A stretch of DNA of 64,000 bases, from positions 1,570,912 through 1,634,911 of the forward strand of contig JASFXZ010000014.1 in the NCBI GenBank assembly GCA_032209605.1. Reading direction: 5' to 3'. Made by a program: the position numbers and the translations under genes. This document shows positions 36,673 through 48,379 of the stretch, in pieces. The notes under the pieces are model-generated. The model saw only the letters and a list, made by a program, of their open reading frames with translations. It searched no databases and was not told where the DNA came from. Numbering within the stretch: position 1 is the stretch's first letter; each line of letters starts with the position of its first letter. Source of the DNA: Mactromeris polynyma (lineage: Eukaryota > Mollusca > Bivalvia > Venerida > Mactridae).

Positions 36673-36860
36673 CGCCTTTAGAAAACCAGAAATTACAGAG
36701 ATTAGCCAACCCGGCTAAAAAAGCTAACTCCCGGAAAAAGAAAGATAAAATTGTAGGTGATATGCTTCCTGAAACAAGAAAGATTCTCCAGGAGTTTTAC
36801 AGACCATTTAATGATAAATTGGTGCAATTGCTAGGCGAATCATTTAATTATAATACATAA
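36673..36860 (+). CDS. Gene 2 exon 8: C-terminus and stop
   Basis: The acceptor is CATTTTCAG. The exon encodes PLENQKLQRL, a lysine-rich linker and DMLPETRKILQEFYRPFNDK, and stops at TAA 36858-36860. It is open throughout and is the family-type C-terminus. Confidence 0.9.
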
Positions 36861-37371
36861 AGTAAACGAGAAAAATGGCTTGACACGAAACCTAGGCTTT
36901 GAGTCGGTACAGTATGAATCGGCAAGTCAGATCCATGAAGCGAAACAACAGGGAAAGGTAAGAAAAGGACAGCTGTGTAATGAAAAACAGCCACTGTCAA
37001 AGAAAACGAGAACATGAATTTATATGCGCGGCTGTATATTGCTAACAGCATAGCCAAACATAACGGTAAATATTCCGTTGTACCAGTGGAATGCAACGTG
37101 TATTGCAAACAACACGGGACAATTAATTGACGTACACTCATGTGTATAGCACACATAATGGGAAAAGGTTGTATGTATACAAGGAAGAGTATAATGGCTA
37201 AATAGAACGGAGTAATAAAGTAATCTACGCACCTGCATCGCCATATAAGCTATTACATTTGCACCTGTCTATAGCAAACAACAAGGCCAAATATAACGTG
37301 AAAATAAATTGTTATACGCACCGATGTATGCCACTAATAAAACGGGATAATGAATTTATTGCCATTCCCAT
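36861..37371. other. 3' flank of gene 2
   Basis: It is colinear with 5334-5835, with indels. No poly(A) signal can be chosen with confidence. Confidence 0.4.
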
Positions 37372-37462
37372 TTTTGTAAGCGATTTTTTGTAAAAATACC
37401 GCTATTCAGTTTATTGCCCTTCCCAAATGAATAGCGGTTTTTACAAAAAATCGCTTACAAAA
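37372..37462. repeat. Long hairpin at the edge of an inverted-repeat element
   Basis: The left arm 37372-37408 and right arm 37429-37462 are complementary over about 35 bp (TTTTGTAAGCGATTTTTTGT against ACAAAAAATCGCTTACAAAA). They flank a loop of about 20 nt holding the CCCTTCCCAAAT element end. The duplicate near 5836-5890 has only one arm. Confidence 0.8.
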
Positions 37463-37815
37463 TTGATGGTTTTAAGGGAGACTTTTCGGAAATAAGTGAG
37501 TTTAAAGTTGGTTCAAGTGGTTTTTTTTTCCACAAAAAATCAACCGTTAAAACCCGCTTAAATCAACTTACAAAGAAGAAATAAAAAACAACTTCTGAAT
37601 AAGTATGTCAAACAACCCAAAATAACTCAGAAAAAACCACTTAGTTGGTTAAAGTGTGTTTTTGTAGGTTTTTTTCACTAGAAAATCCATATTTTGCCTA
37701 GAGAAACCCTGCTTGGTAAGCTGAAAGACCCACTTTTAACCCGGTGCCAAAACCGCCGTGTTTAACTCGGATTAAACCCAGTTTAAAACCGGGGTTTGCT
37801 CACTTATTTGGGAAG
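37409..37815. repeat. Inverted-repeat element (CCCTTCCCAAAT ends), second-block copy
   Basis: The left end is TTGCCCTTCCCAAATGAA and the right end CACTTATTTGGGAAGTG. The interior matches 5836-6300 but lacks the AACTCGCTTCTCT segment through deletion. Confidence 0.6.
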
Positions 37816-38992
37816 TGTATTGTAAAGAATTGTAGCCAGAAAAAGTGGAAAAGTAAATGTATTGACGTGACATAATAAAACGACGTACTGCTTTATATGA
37901 CATCGAGGGATAGCAAACCACGTGATTCGCGAGATTTTGTGTGTGGTATAATCATGTTTCTAGGCAACCAATATATATTTTCGATACCGTTACGCTACTA
38001 AATGTTGTATTGACAACAGTTTGTCTGCGATATTCAAGCATTTTGTTGTTTTTCATTTACATATTGATAAGGTTGGTGGTAATGTGTTTGTTAAGGGGTA
38101 CAGGTGTACTAGAGGGACTCGTAGATACTTCAATACAATTCACATATCATTTTGGCACTTTTGTGTTTTATGTCGTTTATCACTATTGTATCTGTGAAAT
38201 AAAAGCGCTGCTATGGGATGCACAACCTCTTCTGTAAGTGACGTCATTTCAAGAAAACGCAATATTTGTTGTCACTATTCGCGAGCAGGAAACCATATTT
38301 ACTCCATATGGTCACTCTGTTTTCGTATTGCCATATGTGGCAACTATTGCTTACTGTCAATACATGGTGACGTCATATGTGACGTTTCTGGAAATGATGT
38401 AACTTAAAGAAGAGGTTGGAAATCGTACAGCGTGCTCAAACGTTTATTCTTTAAAAAAAACTTTTATATGACTTAGAATGTTAGCATTTTTGTGTTTTTA
38501 TGTTACTTGTTACAATTTAGTTATATTTATTTAATAGTTTTATTATTGTTCTTTTGAAGTTTGTTATTATCTGTTTTAGGTATTGTATATGGGTAATGTT
38601 TTGTAAAACATCTGCATAATATTTGCGATGCGCATATCAGTGTGTTCCTTATTTTATATGCGTTTTTTTAAAATTTATCATATTGTGACAAATTTGAATA
38701 TACATATACGAATGTGTTCACTCTGTGAGTGTGAGTTGCATATAAGGTCGAAGCATTTTTATACTCCAACATTTGTCTTTCTGCCATTTCATGTAGTTAT
38801 TGTTGTTGAGGCTTACGATAAAAATAAAATATGAAAAAAACATTTATGTACTGTATCCATTATTTTATATTTACCAAAAAATGTAGTTACATTGGTTAAG
38901 AATTTGAGGTATTGAACGAACACATATTAATGGAATCAGTTAATACAGACACCCAGTTATTAAAAACTCTGTTTCCCCATTCCCAAAGCAAA
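37816..38992. other. Intergenic stretch with one inserted repeat
   Basis: It is colinear with 6301-7852 but shortened. The CGTCA-rich repeat at about 38190-38460 interrupts sequence that is continuous near 6685. No gene is supported. Confidence 0.5.
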
Positions 38993-39090
38993 AATGAGGT
39001 TTTAAGCGAGTCTTTTTGGAAATAAATGAGTTTAAAGTTGGTTCAAGTAGTTTTTCCCCACAAAACACAATTTTTAAAACCGGCCGCTTA

Positions 39091-41305
39091 AACCAAAAAA
39101 AAGACGATAACTTGAATGACTTGACAGATTTTTTCCCTGACGAACATAAACAACTAAACGACGAACAAAAACAAACATGTGAAGGGTACATGACTGAATA
39201 TGAATGTGGTTTAGCTCTCAAAGAAATACAGAATATGAAAAGCCCGGTCATGATGGTCTTACGGCTGAATTAGGGACGCAAAAAGTTCTATTTCTAATAA
39301 TGGACACTTCACTAAATTCTTCCAGATAAAAAAAGGTGTGAGACAAGGTTGTCCTCTTTCACCATCAGAATTTTTTTCAATCTATATAAACAATAATCAA
39401 AACATCAAAGGGCTAAAAATTAATAATACCGAAGTTAAACAAACTCCTTTTTGAATCTAATAAAAACTGTAGATCAATTTAATCAAACTTCAGGTCTTAA
39501 ATTGAACGCATCAAAATGTACTGTTTTAAGAATAGGATCATTGCGCCATACAGATATCAAATTTTGTAAATCAAAGAAATTTAATTGGACTTCAAATGAA
39601 GCATCCACTCTTGGAATTCACTTCTCAAATGACACTTCCAAAATACTAAAACTTAACTTAGACCCAAAAATAGATGCCTTCTAACATACACTATATAAAT
39701 GGAAAAGATGGAAACTATCTATTATTGGAAAATTACAGTTATCAAGTCGTTTGCACTCCTAACATTAGTATACCCACTGACGTTTTAATAACTCCTGATG
39801 AAAAGAGAATAAAAACAATAAAAAATGCAATGATTCACTTTCTTTGGGACTCTAAGCCAGATAAAATATCGAGAAATACAATTATTCAACCATACGAAAA
39901 TGCAGGCCTAAAAGTGTTAGATATTGATTCTTTTTTAACATCAATTGAAGCTAGCTGGGTTAAAAAAATAGTAGACAAAAATGATGCGGAATGGAATATT
40001 ATCTATAACAAAGAGCTTGAAAAATATGGGGAAAACATATTTAAATATAATACTTGCTTCGCCGATGTTGAAAAATTAAATATCAAGTTCAAGTTGCATA
40101 AAGAGATACTAGCATCATGGTCAACAATCAACTATACACAATCTTCACAAAACATATTAAAAGAAATAATATGGAATAACTCAAATTTAAAACAAACAAA
40201 TGGCAATATGTTTCTCTATAAACCGTGGATAGAAAAAAATATTATATACATAGAACACATTTGTGACTCCCAAACTAAACAATTCCTTACATTTGAACAA
40301 ATACATACAAAATATGGTATCCACAAGGGCGATTTTTTAAAATATTTAACTCTGAAAGCAGCAATTAACAGACAATGGAACACTCAACTATGGGAAGATC
40401 AAAATAATATTCCTGAAACCAAACATCTTATTGATGAAATTAAAAACACAATTAAACCGAATAAAGTAATATATGATTTACAGCTAAAATCTAAACAAAT
40501 AAAGAACAAGGAAACTGAAAAATGGAACAAAGAACTCGCAGGAAATGAAATAAATTGGAAACATATTTTTACTATCCCTGTTAAATGTACTGTTGATACA
40601 AAACTACGAGAATTTCAATATAAATATTTAATGAAAATAATTCCAAAAAAGTGCTACCTTTACAGATGTAACCTTACCAATACAAGATTATGTGATTTTT
40701 GTTCTATGAACATAGAATCTCAAAAACACTTGTTCTGGGAATGCAACATTACTCAACAGTTTTGGACCGGAATTAAAATATTTCTCACAAATAAAGGATT
40801 ACAAGTAGGCAACCTAAAGTATATGGAAGTGTCTTTTGGACTTGAAAACCCAAGTAAAGATGAAATAAAAACGTTATAAACTACATTTTAATATTAGCAA
40901 AATACTACATCCATAAATGTAAATACACTAAAAAAATACCGGAAATCGACTCTTTTAAACTATATATCTGTACAGGCGCATCGAGATTGAAAATATGATA
41001 GCAACTATGCAAAACAAACTTGATAATTTTATCCTGAAATGGAATGTTCTCATACCTCTTACTTAAAATATCATGCATGATTTTTGTTATTTTTGGCAGA
41101 CTGGACGATCAAAATTTCAAAAGCTCAATGTTTTATTTTTATTTTCTACTCAGACACATGGTATATTTTTCAAATTATTTTCTGTACATTATACAATTAT
41201 AAGATATCTGACAACTTTGCTATGTACAATTGTATTATGTAATTATGTATGTTCACTGCTTTGTATAATACTTTAAATAAAAGTTATCTTAAAAAAAAAA
41301 GAAAA
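39091..41305 (+). mobile_element. LINE (L1/Tx1-like) 3' fragment, better-preserved copy
   Basis: It contains [10 protein letters not shown] near 39330, then a deletion removes the FADD segment seen in the other copy. From 39674 to 40879 a 401-codon frame is open. It covers FLWDSKPDKISRNTIIQPYE, a middle region and the C-terminal Cys/His motif CDFCSMNIESQKHLFWEC. The 3' end is A-rich (41290-41305), as expected for target-primed insertion. It is 5'-truncated and lacks the RT catalytic motif, so it is inactive. Confidence 0.82.
39674..40879 (+). pseudogene. LINE ORF2 C-terminal remnant
   Basis: This is the longest open stretch of the LINE. It has the thumb/connection-like segment with RIKTIKNAMIHFLWDSKPDK, a GLKVLDIDSFLTSIEASWVK segment typical of L1-clade ORF2, and the terminal CDFC..H.FWEC motif near residues 340-360. 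Upstream sequence is frameshifted relative to it, so the ATG at the start of the frame is not a natural start. Confidence 0.75.
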
Positions 41306-41939
41306 AAAGAAGTCGGTTTTAAGCGGGTTTTTCACTCGCTTCTCTGGAAAAAGTAAGTTTTTGTGCCTTCAAACTCGCTTTTGCTTACTTTAAGCCAATA
41401 AAAAACCAATTTCTAGAGTGTTAAACAACCCACATTTACTCAGAAAAACACCCACTAAGTTACTTTTTCTCTGAAAAATGTGCACGTCATTCTGTTCAAA
41501 ATGAAATTGCACTGTAAACCGGACGGTAAAAGTCTCTGCAAGTTAGATATATTCTGTATTAGATAATGTAGATATTTTTTTATGACAGCGACAAAGAATA
41601 AAATGTCATCTATTCTATACTACTAAATAAGAAATAATGACAGCATTTATATATGTTGTCAGTACATTGATCAAGACGAGCATATCAGTTTGTTTAATTC
41701 TTTATTTATCACAGAAATACTATAAATGTGCTTAATTTAACACGTGTCTATATTGGTATTCAGACACGACATTTGAGTGTAGCTGGAGTCGCTGTCATGT
41801 GGCTGAATCCTTCACTCGAAAAATCCTTACTCATTCGAGTGTACTCAAACTACCCTAACCTTTGTGAATACCAATTTCTAGTTAGGGCGAAGTCACACTC
41901 AAAAGTATGGACCATTAGATAATTAAAACCGGATTATCT

Positions 41940-42345
41940 CAGTGAGAGTGACTGGAGTAGCGTTTCTGAATATGGGCATTACTCGACCGTCATTTCAGCT
42001 AAACTCGAGCTTCACCTAGGTGAGTGTGAGTGGAGTATGAGGAGAGTAACGTTTCTGAATATGGGCCTAACTCGACCGTCATTCCAGCTACACTCGAGCT
42101 TCACCTAGGTGAGTGTGAGTGGAGTATGAGGGGAGTAGCGTTTCTGAATATGGGCCTAACTCGACCGTCACTCCAGCTACACTAGAGCTTCACTAAGATG
42201 AGTGTGAGTGGAGTATGAGGGGAGGAACGTTTCTGAATATGGGCCTAACTCGACCGTCACTTCAGTTTACACTCGAGCTTCACCTAGGTGAGTGTGAGTG
42301 GAGTATGAATGGAGTAACGTTTATGAATATGGGCCTATGCCAGCT
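41940..42345. repeat. 90-bp minisatellite, second-block copy
   Basis: There are about four units with CTCGACCGTCACTTCAG and CACCTAGGTGAGTGTGAGTG, fewer than the roughly six at 10800-11392. Confidence 0.8.
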
Positions 42346-42419
42346 ACCATAATCACTCGACCACGGAATCCTACCTTGCGTATGGAACGGAACAACGTAA
42401 AAAGGGGTACATTATATAT

Positions 42420-42672
42420 ATTATTATAGTGTCACCCCTATTTAAAAGGGCCAGCCATTTCGGACTTATGAGACACCTACTTTCTGAGCAGATTTACTTC
42501 CCGATTCCTATCCTTTAGTGACAGGCATCAGGCAGGTAGGCGCACGGTATCCAGTATTTAACTAGCTGGCGGCTCACCAATCGGCCATATCAGAACGGAC
42601 TCATATCGGGATTCGAACCTTCGACCTCCCGCTCCCAAGGCGGATGCCTCAACCACTCGGCCACGGGAGACG
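42420..42672 (-). repeat. tRNA-derived SINE, reverse copy
   Basis: This is the complement of the 4199-4455 SINE. Its B box complement GGATTCGAACC and A box complement CCACTCGGCCACGGGAGAC are intact, better kept than in the 11465-11706 copy. Confidence 0.8.
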
Positions 42673-43227
42673 TATGTAAGTACACGAATGCACTTTCAGT
42701 GAGCTCCTTAAGGTTATACAATTAAATTTCAGTGTTATCTTAATGTTATAAACTCGCATGACAAATTATAATGAACATAAACATTTTGTTCATGAAATAT
42801 TCTTTGTTTTTTTTATTATTCTGAAAGATCGCTAGTTCTTTAGCGAAAACAAGTTCACATCGTGGTTATCAGTATAATTACGCATCATGGTTATCAGTAT
42901 ATTACGCATTGTGGTTATCAGTATAATTACGCATCGTGGTTATCAGTATAATGAAATTTATATAACCTCCCTTTATGAAAAAGTTCAGGATTTTTAATTC
43001 ATTGCAATTGTTTGCTTTAAGAAAAACGTGTCGAAGCAATTTCGAATAGGATATTATAGTTCAAATAAATTATAAATGACAATATTTTGGTATTAAATTT
43101 TGTAACAAGATTTATATGTTGCTTACTGAGCCATACGAATACAATGGAAATGACGTAATTCAGTTGTTGCTCGCCCATATGGGATATCCCGGTGGCGAGG
43201 GTAAACAAACTCAACTCCACATACTTC
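42673..43227. repeat. 27-bp repeat and flanking intergenic DNA
   Basis: Four units of GTGGTTATCAGTATAATTAC type lie at about 42855-42953. The rest is colinear with 11707-12387, minus a short segment. No gene is seen. Confidence 0.6.
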
Positions 43228-43525
43228 AGTAGCGGATCCGTAGTCCAGTGGTAACGCGCTGGACTTGTAATCCAGGGATCGCAGGTTAAATCCTCGCCCC
43301 ATCACTAACAGTAATAACAGTCTTTCGGACGAGACTTTAAAAACCGAGGTACCGTGTACGATGCTTTACATCGAGCACGTAAAAGAACCAGGGGTGTTTC
43401 TGGAACTGTGGCATCTTCTGTATCATGCAATATCCTCCAAAAATCTAAAATGACTAACAATCTTTCGGAGGCGTTGCCCATATGGGAAACCGGTGGTGAC
43501 GATAAATAAACGCAAATACAACAAA
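43228..43525 (+). repeat. tRNA-Thr-like SINE, second-block copy
   Basis: It has the same head and body as 12388-12620, with an intact anticodon-like stem-loop (CTGGACTTGTAATCCAG). About 60 bp extra near the 3' end include TTGCCCATATGGGAAACCGG. The acceptor stem is unpaired, so it is not a tRNA gene. Confidence 0.75.
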
Positions 43526-43752
43526 TAATTCAGTTATGGGTCTAATACCTTAAACTATGTTCATCAGATACGTGCTCTGCTACATTTCCTTTTCCGCAAC
43601 CATTTTAGTCGGTAAAACTGTTGGTTGTTGTCGAATGTGAAAATGAGTTCCTTAAAACAAAAATGAAGATAGGCTGAATTGGATTTGATAAATCACAAAC
43701 AGTATAATACGATCATGTATTCATATCACAATGTTATGATACATTATACTAT

Positions 43753-43952
43753 ACAGTAAAACCTCAATAATAAGACCACCTTTGTGACCCTTGAACACTG
43801 GCCTTTATATTGAGGTGGTCTTAATATTGAGGTGGTCTTAATATTGAGGTTGAATAAAGAGCAAACAGTGAAAATGTCTTGAAAATTGTGTTCTTACTAT
43901 TGAGGTTGTCTTGTTATTGAAGTGGTCTGTAGATGAGGTTTTATTGTAGTGT
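43753..43952. repeat. CTCAATAATAAG-family MITE, near-complete
   Basis: It runs from TACAGTAAAACCTCAATAAT to GATGAGGTTTTATTGTAG, with three interior TTGAGGTGGTCTTAATA units. This is a good reference copy of the family, about 200 bp. Confidence 0.8.
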
Positions 43953-44029
43953 TTAGTTATTGTTCTTATTGCAATTCGATTGACTTTAATCTCTCGAGAC
44001 ATTATTGCTTTACGTGCTCCATGGACAGT

Positions 44030-44212
44030 TATACTCGAGCGTCACTTAGGTGAGTGTGAGTGGAGTATGTGTGGAGTGTATGTCTGAATACGAGCCTAAC
44101 TCGATCGTCACTAAGGTAAGTGCAGTATGAGCGGAGTGTATGTTTCAGAATACGGGCCTAACTTGACGTCACTAAGGTGAGTGGAGTATGAAGGGAGTGT
44201 ATGGCTCTGTAT
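44030..44212. repeat. 61-bp minisatellite, about three units
   Basis: This is the short counterpart of 13890-15020. Confidence 0.75.
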
Positions 44213-44265
44213 TCGGCCCCCTTACCTTAGTCAACAATACAATAGTGAAAAGCTTAAACAGCATC

Positions 44266-46448
44266 CAGTGGAAACTCCCTAATCTTGAAACACTCCAGTC
44301 CGGAAACTTCCTCTCATTGAACAATTTTCTCGTCCCGTTTTAGTCCCTCCAATACAACGTATGCACGTAAACTAAATCTCCTAAAAACCGGACGATAATT
44401 GTCCGCAAAAATACGTCAGGTAGTATAATGACTGAGAATTGAAAAAAGTAATATAATTTTAATTGCCTCGGGGTATAGACCATTAGACGTTATCATCGTA
44501 TGCATTTCGTTTTGATGGGAACAATGTAAGAATGGGTATGAGATGTACTAGATGTTAACAATCCTTCAAAAACAATTGAATAGATAATGTTGTGGAAACA
44601 TGCGGTGGTAATTGATCAGCGATTGGTGATCCAAGATAATTAAAGGATGAGCAGTGAGGCTGATGAAAAAAATTGAACTGCATATGGCTGTGAAAAAATG
44701 CCAATTGGGTACACAAACACAATTCAAAATGTTTACCCTAGATTATCATTTAATTATTTTCCTGTACGAAAAATGTTTTGAAATGAAGCTATGGTGCACA
44801 GTTTTCAAGTATGGCGCTTTGAAAATACATCGTAAAATTGAGCTCATTTACCAGCATATCCGATTATGAGGACCAAAAGTAGTAGAACAATATAGATTAT
44901 ATAGGAATTTCAAGTGGGACTACCACGGACATAATTTTAAACCAGATTATATGTCCGTGGGACTACATAATTAGTTCGAGTCAACATGGGTGTTCGACGC
45001 AACCGAGTTCCAGCCAACGGGATACCACTGCATTTAAATATCTTTATTTAATTATATTCAATGCTTTCCAACTATTTTAATTAAATGAGAGGCGTCTAGC
45101 GGAGCTAATCCTGAAGAATCGGAATTTTCTCAAATTTAAATAATTAATATATCAATTTCATAATTTGCACGGGATTTGCATGTCGCATTTCAAATCTTCC
45201 TTTTATGAAAGGAGCACAAATAAAAACGGTTGGTCTCTTATAACTTATATTTTTGGTCTTTAAATTGAATTTTCAAGTTTTCATAATTTTCGTAAAATAC
45301 TGTAGCTTAAATTTCCCTTTGACTCTGAAAGTCAAATAAAAGAATGCATTCAGACATTATATATTAATTTACGTCGCGTTATCGCGAACATCCTCTGGCG
45401 AACTAATTCAAATTACTGAATGAACGTCTTACCTGCGGACATTCAATGGAGGAATCCTCTCCAGTCCGGATCTCCTCGAATCGGAGTTTTTTATGTTTTG
45501 CATTAGGTGGTGCTAAGGCGATATATACCCTAGAAGATAGCCATTATGTCGACATTATAGGGACCTGATAAAACAAGGTGTGCAAACACTCTTTGGGCCA
45601 GAGAAAACACGTCGACATAGCCGAAATTGTCGACATAAAATGTTTTCTTATACAATATATAGCGACAGAAATCGGGACTTTACAAATATGTCAACTAAAC
45701 CGGAATGTCGATATTACCGATGTCGACACAATGAGTGAATACTGTATTAAAAAAACGGCCTTATTGTAGGATACGCCTTTAAAGCAAGGTGAAATGTACA
45801 CTGTTTTATCGTTATACGGTCCTAAAATTAATACTGCTATAATTTTGTAAAAATGTTGAAAAATTATTAAGTTATTTAAACTTTTGGTACTGTCAAATTG
45901 TTGTCCGGTAAATCAGGCTAATTGCACTTGTAAGCGTTAATTTTACAAAAGAAACACATGTATACAAAGATAATAATCAAATCTACCTCATGCTTTCGAG
46001 ATTTAAAAAAATGCGTTTTTATTCCAAAATAACAACAACAGAAACTAGGGATGAATACATCAATTTTTTATAATTTTATTGATATAATTTTGAAGAAAAA
46101 CAAATCGATATATAATACTTTCTCTCCTTTCTAAAAATATTTTGATATTAAAAAATACTTGACAGAATTTTGTGCGCATTTACCGGAATGTAAAACAATA
46201 TCAAGAGTCATTCTACATGTACAACTTTATAGTGTATAGAGTTAATCCATACGTGAGTGTATTGATAAACTTGTCATTACACATGGCGACAGTCACCATC
46301 TTAAAACAGACGGATTTCAAGAACTGACTATCTGAAGTATTGGTTTTTTCATATGTTGTATTTGAGGAACTAAAACGGGAACGAGACAATTGTCCGGTAA
46401 GAAGAAGTTTCCGGACTGGAGAGTTTCTGGACTAGGAAGTTTCCACTG
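44266..46448. mobile_element. DNA element with about 88-bp terminal inverted repeats, second-block copy
   Basis: The left end is CAGTGGAAACTCCCTAATC and the right end GACTAGGAAGTTTCCACTG, with TTTTCTCGTCCCGTTTTAGT inside the left repeat and ACTAAAACGGGAACGAGAC inside the right. Relative to the copy at 15091-16751 it has a roughly 1.03-kb extra interior (44412-45445) and a replaced segment at 45546-45750. No transposase is seen. Confidence 0.7.
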
Positions 46449-46954
46449 TATTTCCGCAATTTAAGCGTATGAGGAACAGTTTTCTAACAAATGGAATCGA
46501 CTCTTAGGGCAATAATCTGAACATGAGCATTTGCGTTTGCGCGCAAATGGAAACTGGGACTTGGCTGTTGTTAGACTTTGATAAACAGTGAAAGTCATTT
46601 CTGTTGCAATTATTTGAAGGTTTGGCCATTTTTTGACGTAGAATGAGTGGACAATATGTTAAAATATTGTAAACACGATGAATAACTCTGTATGGTACAG
46701 TATTTTATCGCTTTTTGCGTTGTCTCCCCTGTTTGGAGATTGTTAAGAAAGTTCGATACGATTGTATAATTATTGGTTATGTTCAAGGCCGAGTCAACTT
46801 TTCACACCTATTTGTACTAACTCACATAAAATATTTATATATTTTTTTATATTTCATAATTAAAAAAAAACAATTTGTTTCGTTGGAGAATGAAAACATG
46901 CTTTTTAAAAAAAACAATCCGATATTTTCTCTTTTCAGCCTGATAGATACCTAC
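46449..46954. promoter_or_regulatory. Upstream region of gene 3
   Basis: It is colinear with 16752-17318 with a few indels. It is AT-rich, with no independent promoter element except the palindrome at its end. Confidence 0.45.
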
Positions 46955-46966
46955 TGCGCATGCGCA
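46955..46966. promoter_or_regulatory. NRF1-type palindrome upstream of gene 3
   Basis: TGCGCATGCGCA, identical to 17319-17330, lies 70 bp before the ATG at 47036. Confidence 0.6.
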
Positions 46967-47035
46967 TATTGTGTATCAATATCATCACACACTAGAAGAC
47001 AGTGTGGATTCGTACATGTCAGATCACAACTAAAC

Positions 47036-47059
47036 ATGGTTAACACTGGAACGCTTTTG
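47036..47059 (+). CDS. Gene 3 exon 1
   Basis: ATG, MVNTGTLL, donor TTTTG/GTAAGT, identical to gene 2 exon 1. Confidence 0.7.
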
Positions 47060-47833
47060 GTAAGTTTGCTTACTCATATTTAATAATCATTATGTATATA
47101 ATTATATCAATTATTATAAATTGTATTAATTGTTTTTCTAGTGTCCCGCAAATTGTCCTTGGTTTTATATGTGTAGATAGTAGGTACGTGCAATATATAT
47201 TATTGTATGACATAATATTATGTTTTTAAGAGTTATTTTATTATTTCCATGGTTAAAAAGTGTGTTTTCATTTTTAATGTATAGTCTCTTATAACTCAAT
47301 TTGAGTAGTGATATACATTTTTACCGAAATAATTGTTGTAGTTAGTATTATGTACAATGTAGGCCTATATTAATATGCCTTAAATAAATAAATTAGGGAT
47401 GTCAATATTCGGTTATTTCGCTAACCGGTTAACTGTTTAATCGTTCGAACGGTTAACCGGTTAACCGAACATGGATTTCGTTACGTGTTTCGGATTTTGT
47501 CTTGTATATTTTTTACCATACTAGTTCGAATTGTGTTTTATTTCTGCTAAGTACTGAACATAATTCATTAAAGAAATATCAAGCATATCAATTATGTTTA
47601 AGAAAACATCCGTTTTGTTTCAAACAGTATACCGTAATATGATATTATATGATAATTGAAGTAAAAGGAAACAGACAGTTACACTCTGTTCGAATACAAC
47701 AATGTTAAAACTTAGTACAATATCATTATACTTTAGCTGTCTATTTAAATATACCTAAATTCTCGAGCACACAAACACGTTTTACGACTGTCATAAACCT
47801 TTTCATTAAATACTTGTATATAGCAAACGCAAA
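47060..47833. other. Intron 1 of gene 3, left part
   Basis: It is colinear with 17424-17769 and then 19844-20280 of gene 2; the 2.07-kb segment of gene 2 is absent at 47407. Nothing else is recognised. Confidence 0.6.
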
Positions 47834-47888
47834 GATCATGTTTTAAATGTAACAGACAAAATAACTGAGTTACATTTAAAACATGATC
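47834..47888. repeat. Perfect 20-bp hairpin at an insertion edge
   Basis: Arms 47834-47853 (GATCATGTTTTAAATGTAAC) and 47869-47888 are perfect inverse complements with a 15-nt loop. Gene 2 has only the left arm (near 20264), followed directly by the minisatellite. Confidence 0.85.
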
Positions 47889-48379
47889 TTGTATTTGACG
47901 ATTGAATGCAATCATTTATACCATCGTCATTATGTGCATTGGTGATAATATCTAATTGATAGAAATATAAATTTATTTGTGATTTATTATGTACAAGACT
48001 TACGGACAATAAGTATAACATTTGTATACATAGTCTGCTGTGACCTTTTTCTATTCTGAATACAAAATGATATATTGATTAAATATAAAGGTTAATACTC
48101 TTTTAGCATTTTAAATGCAATACAACGATTGTTTAGTTGAGTTTGTTTACCCTCGTTAACGGGATATCCCGTATGGGCGAGCATTTACTGTTTTCTTAAA
48201 CTATCATACAGTATATGATGTGATAATGAGTAATAAAATGTGTTTGTCTTATTTTGTAATAACTATTCATTTTAAAAAAATATATTATTATAAGACTATT
48301 TTAATATTTTAAAAATATACAATACATGTATTACAATATTAGTCGGACTGACTAGCAGTTTACTATCTTATGTGTTAAG

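Larger units (their letters stand above)
17400..36860 (+). pseudogene. CHST15-like: Sulfotransferase gene 2: all exons present, nonsense in exon 2
   Basis: Exons are 17400-17423, 22691-23197, 24050-24269, 25291-25398, 32468-32624, 33552-33714, 35642-35789 and 36673-36860. Spliced, they give 1,515 nt, or 504 codons plus stop, close to the 561 residues of human CHST15. The predicted protein is a type II Golgi membrane enzyme: an 8-residue plus RRR cytoplasmic tail, a signal anchor, an N-glycosylated stem, then the PAPS-dependent sulfotransferase domain from about residue 205. The 5'-phosphosulfate motif is VGAPKSGTTD (about 214-223) and the 3'-phosphate motif LRNPVDR (about 333-339). An in-frame TAA at 22889-22891 (codon 75, CAA in gene 3) would end translation before the catalytic domain. 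All other exons are open. Exon 4 has a second intact copy at 27804-27911. It may be a recent pseudogene, an allele with a null mutation, or a consensus error. Confidence 0.75.
38993..41465. repeat. Inverted-repeat element interrupted by the LINE, second block
   Basis: The left half is 38993-39090, and the right half runs from about 41306 (AAGCGGGTTTTTCACTCGCT) to 41465. The order is the same as at 7853-10260. Confidence 0.6.
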
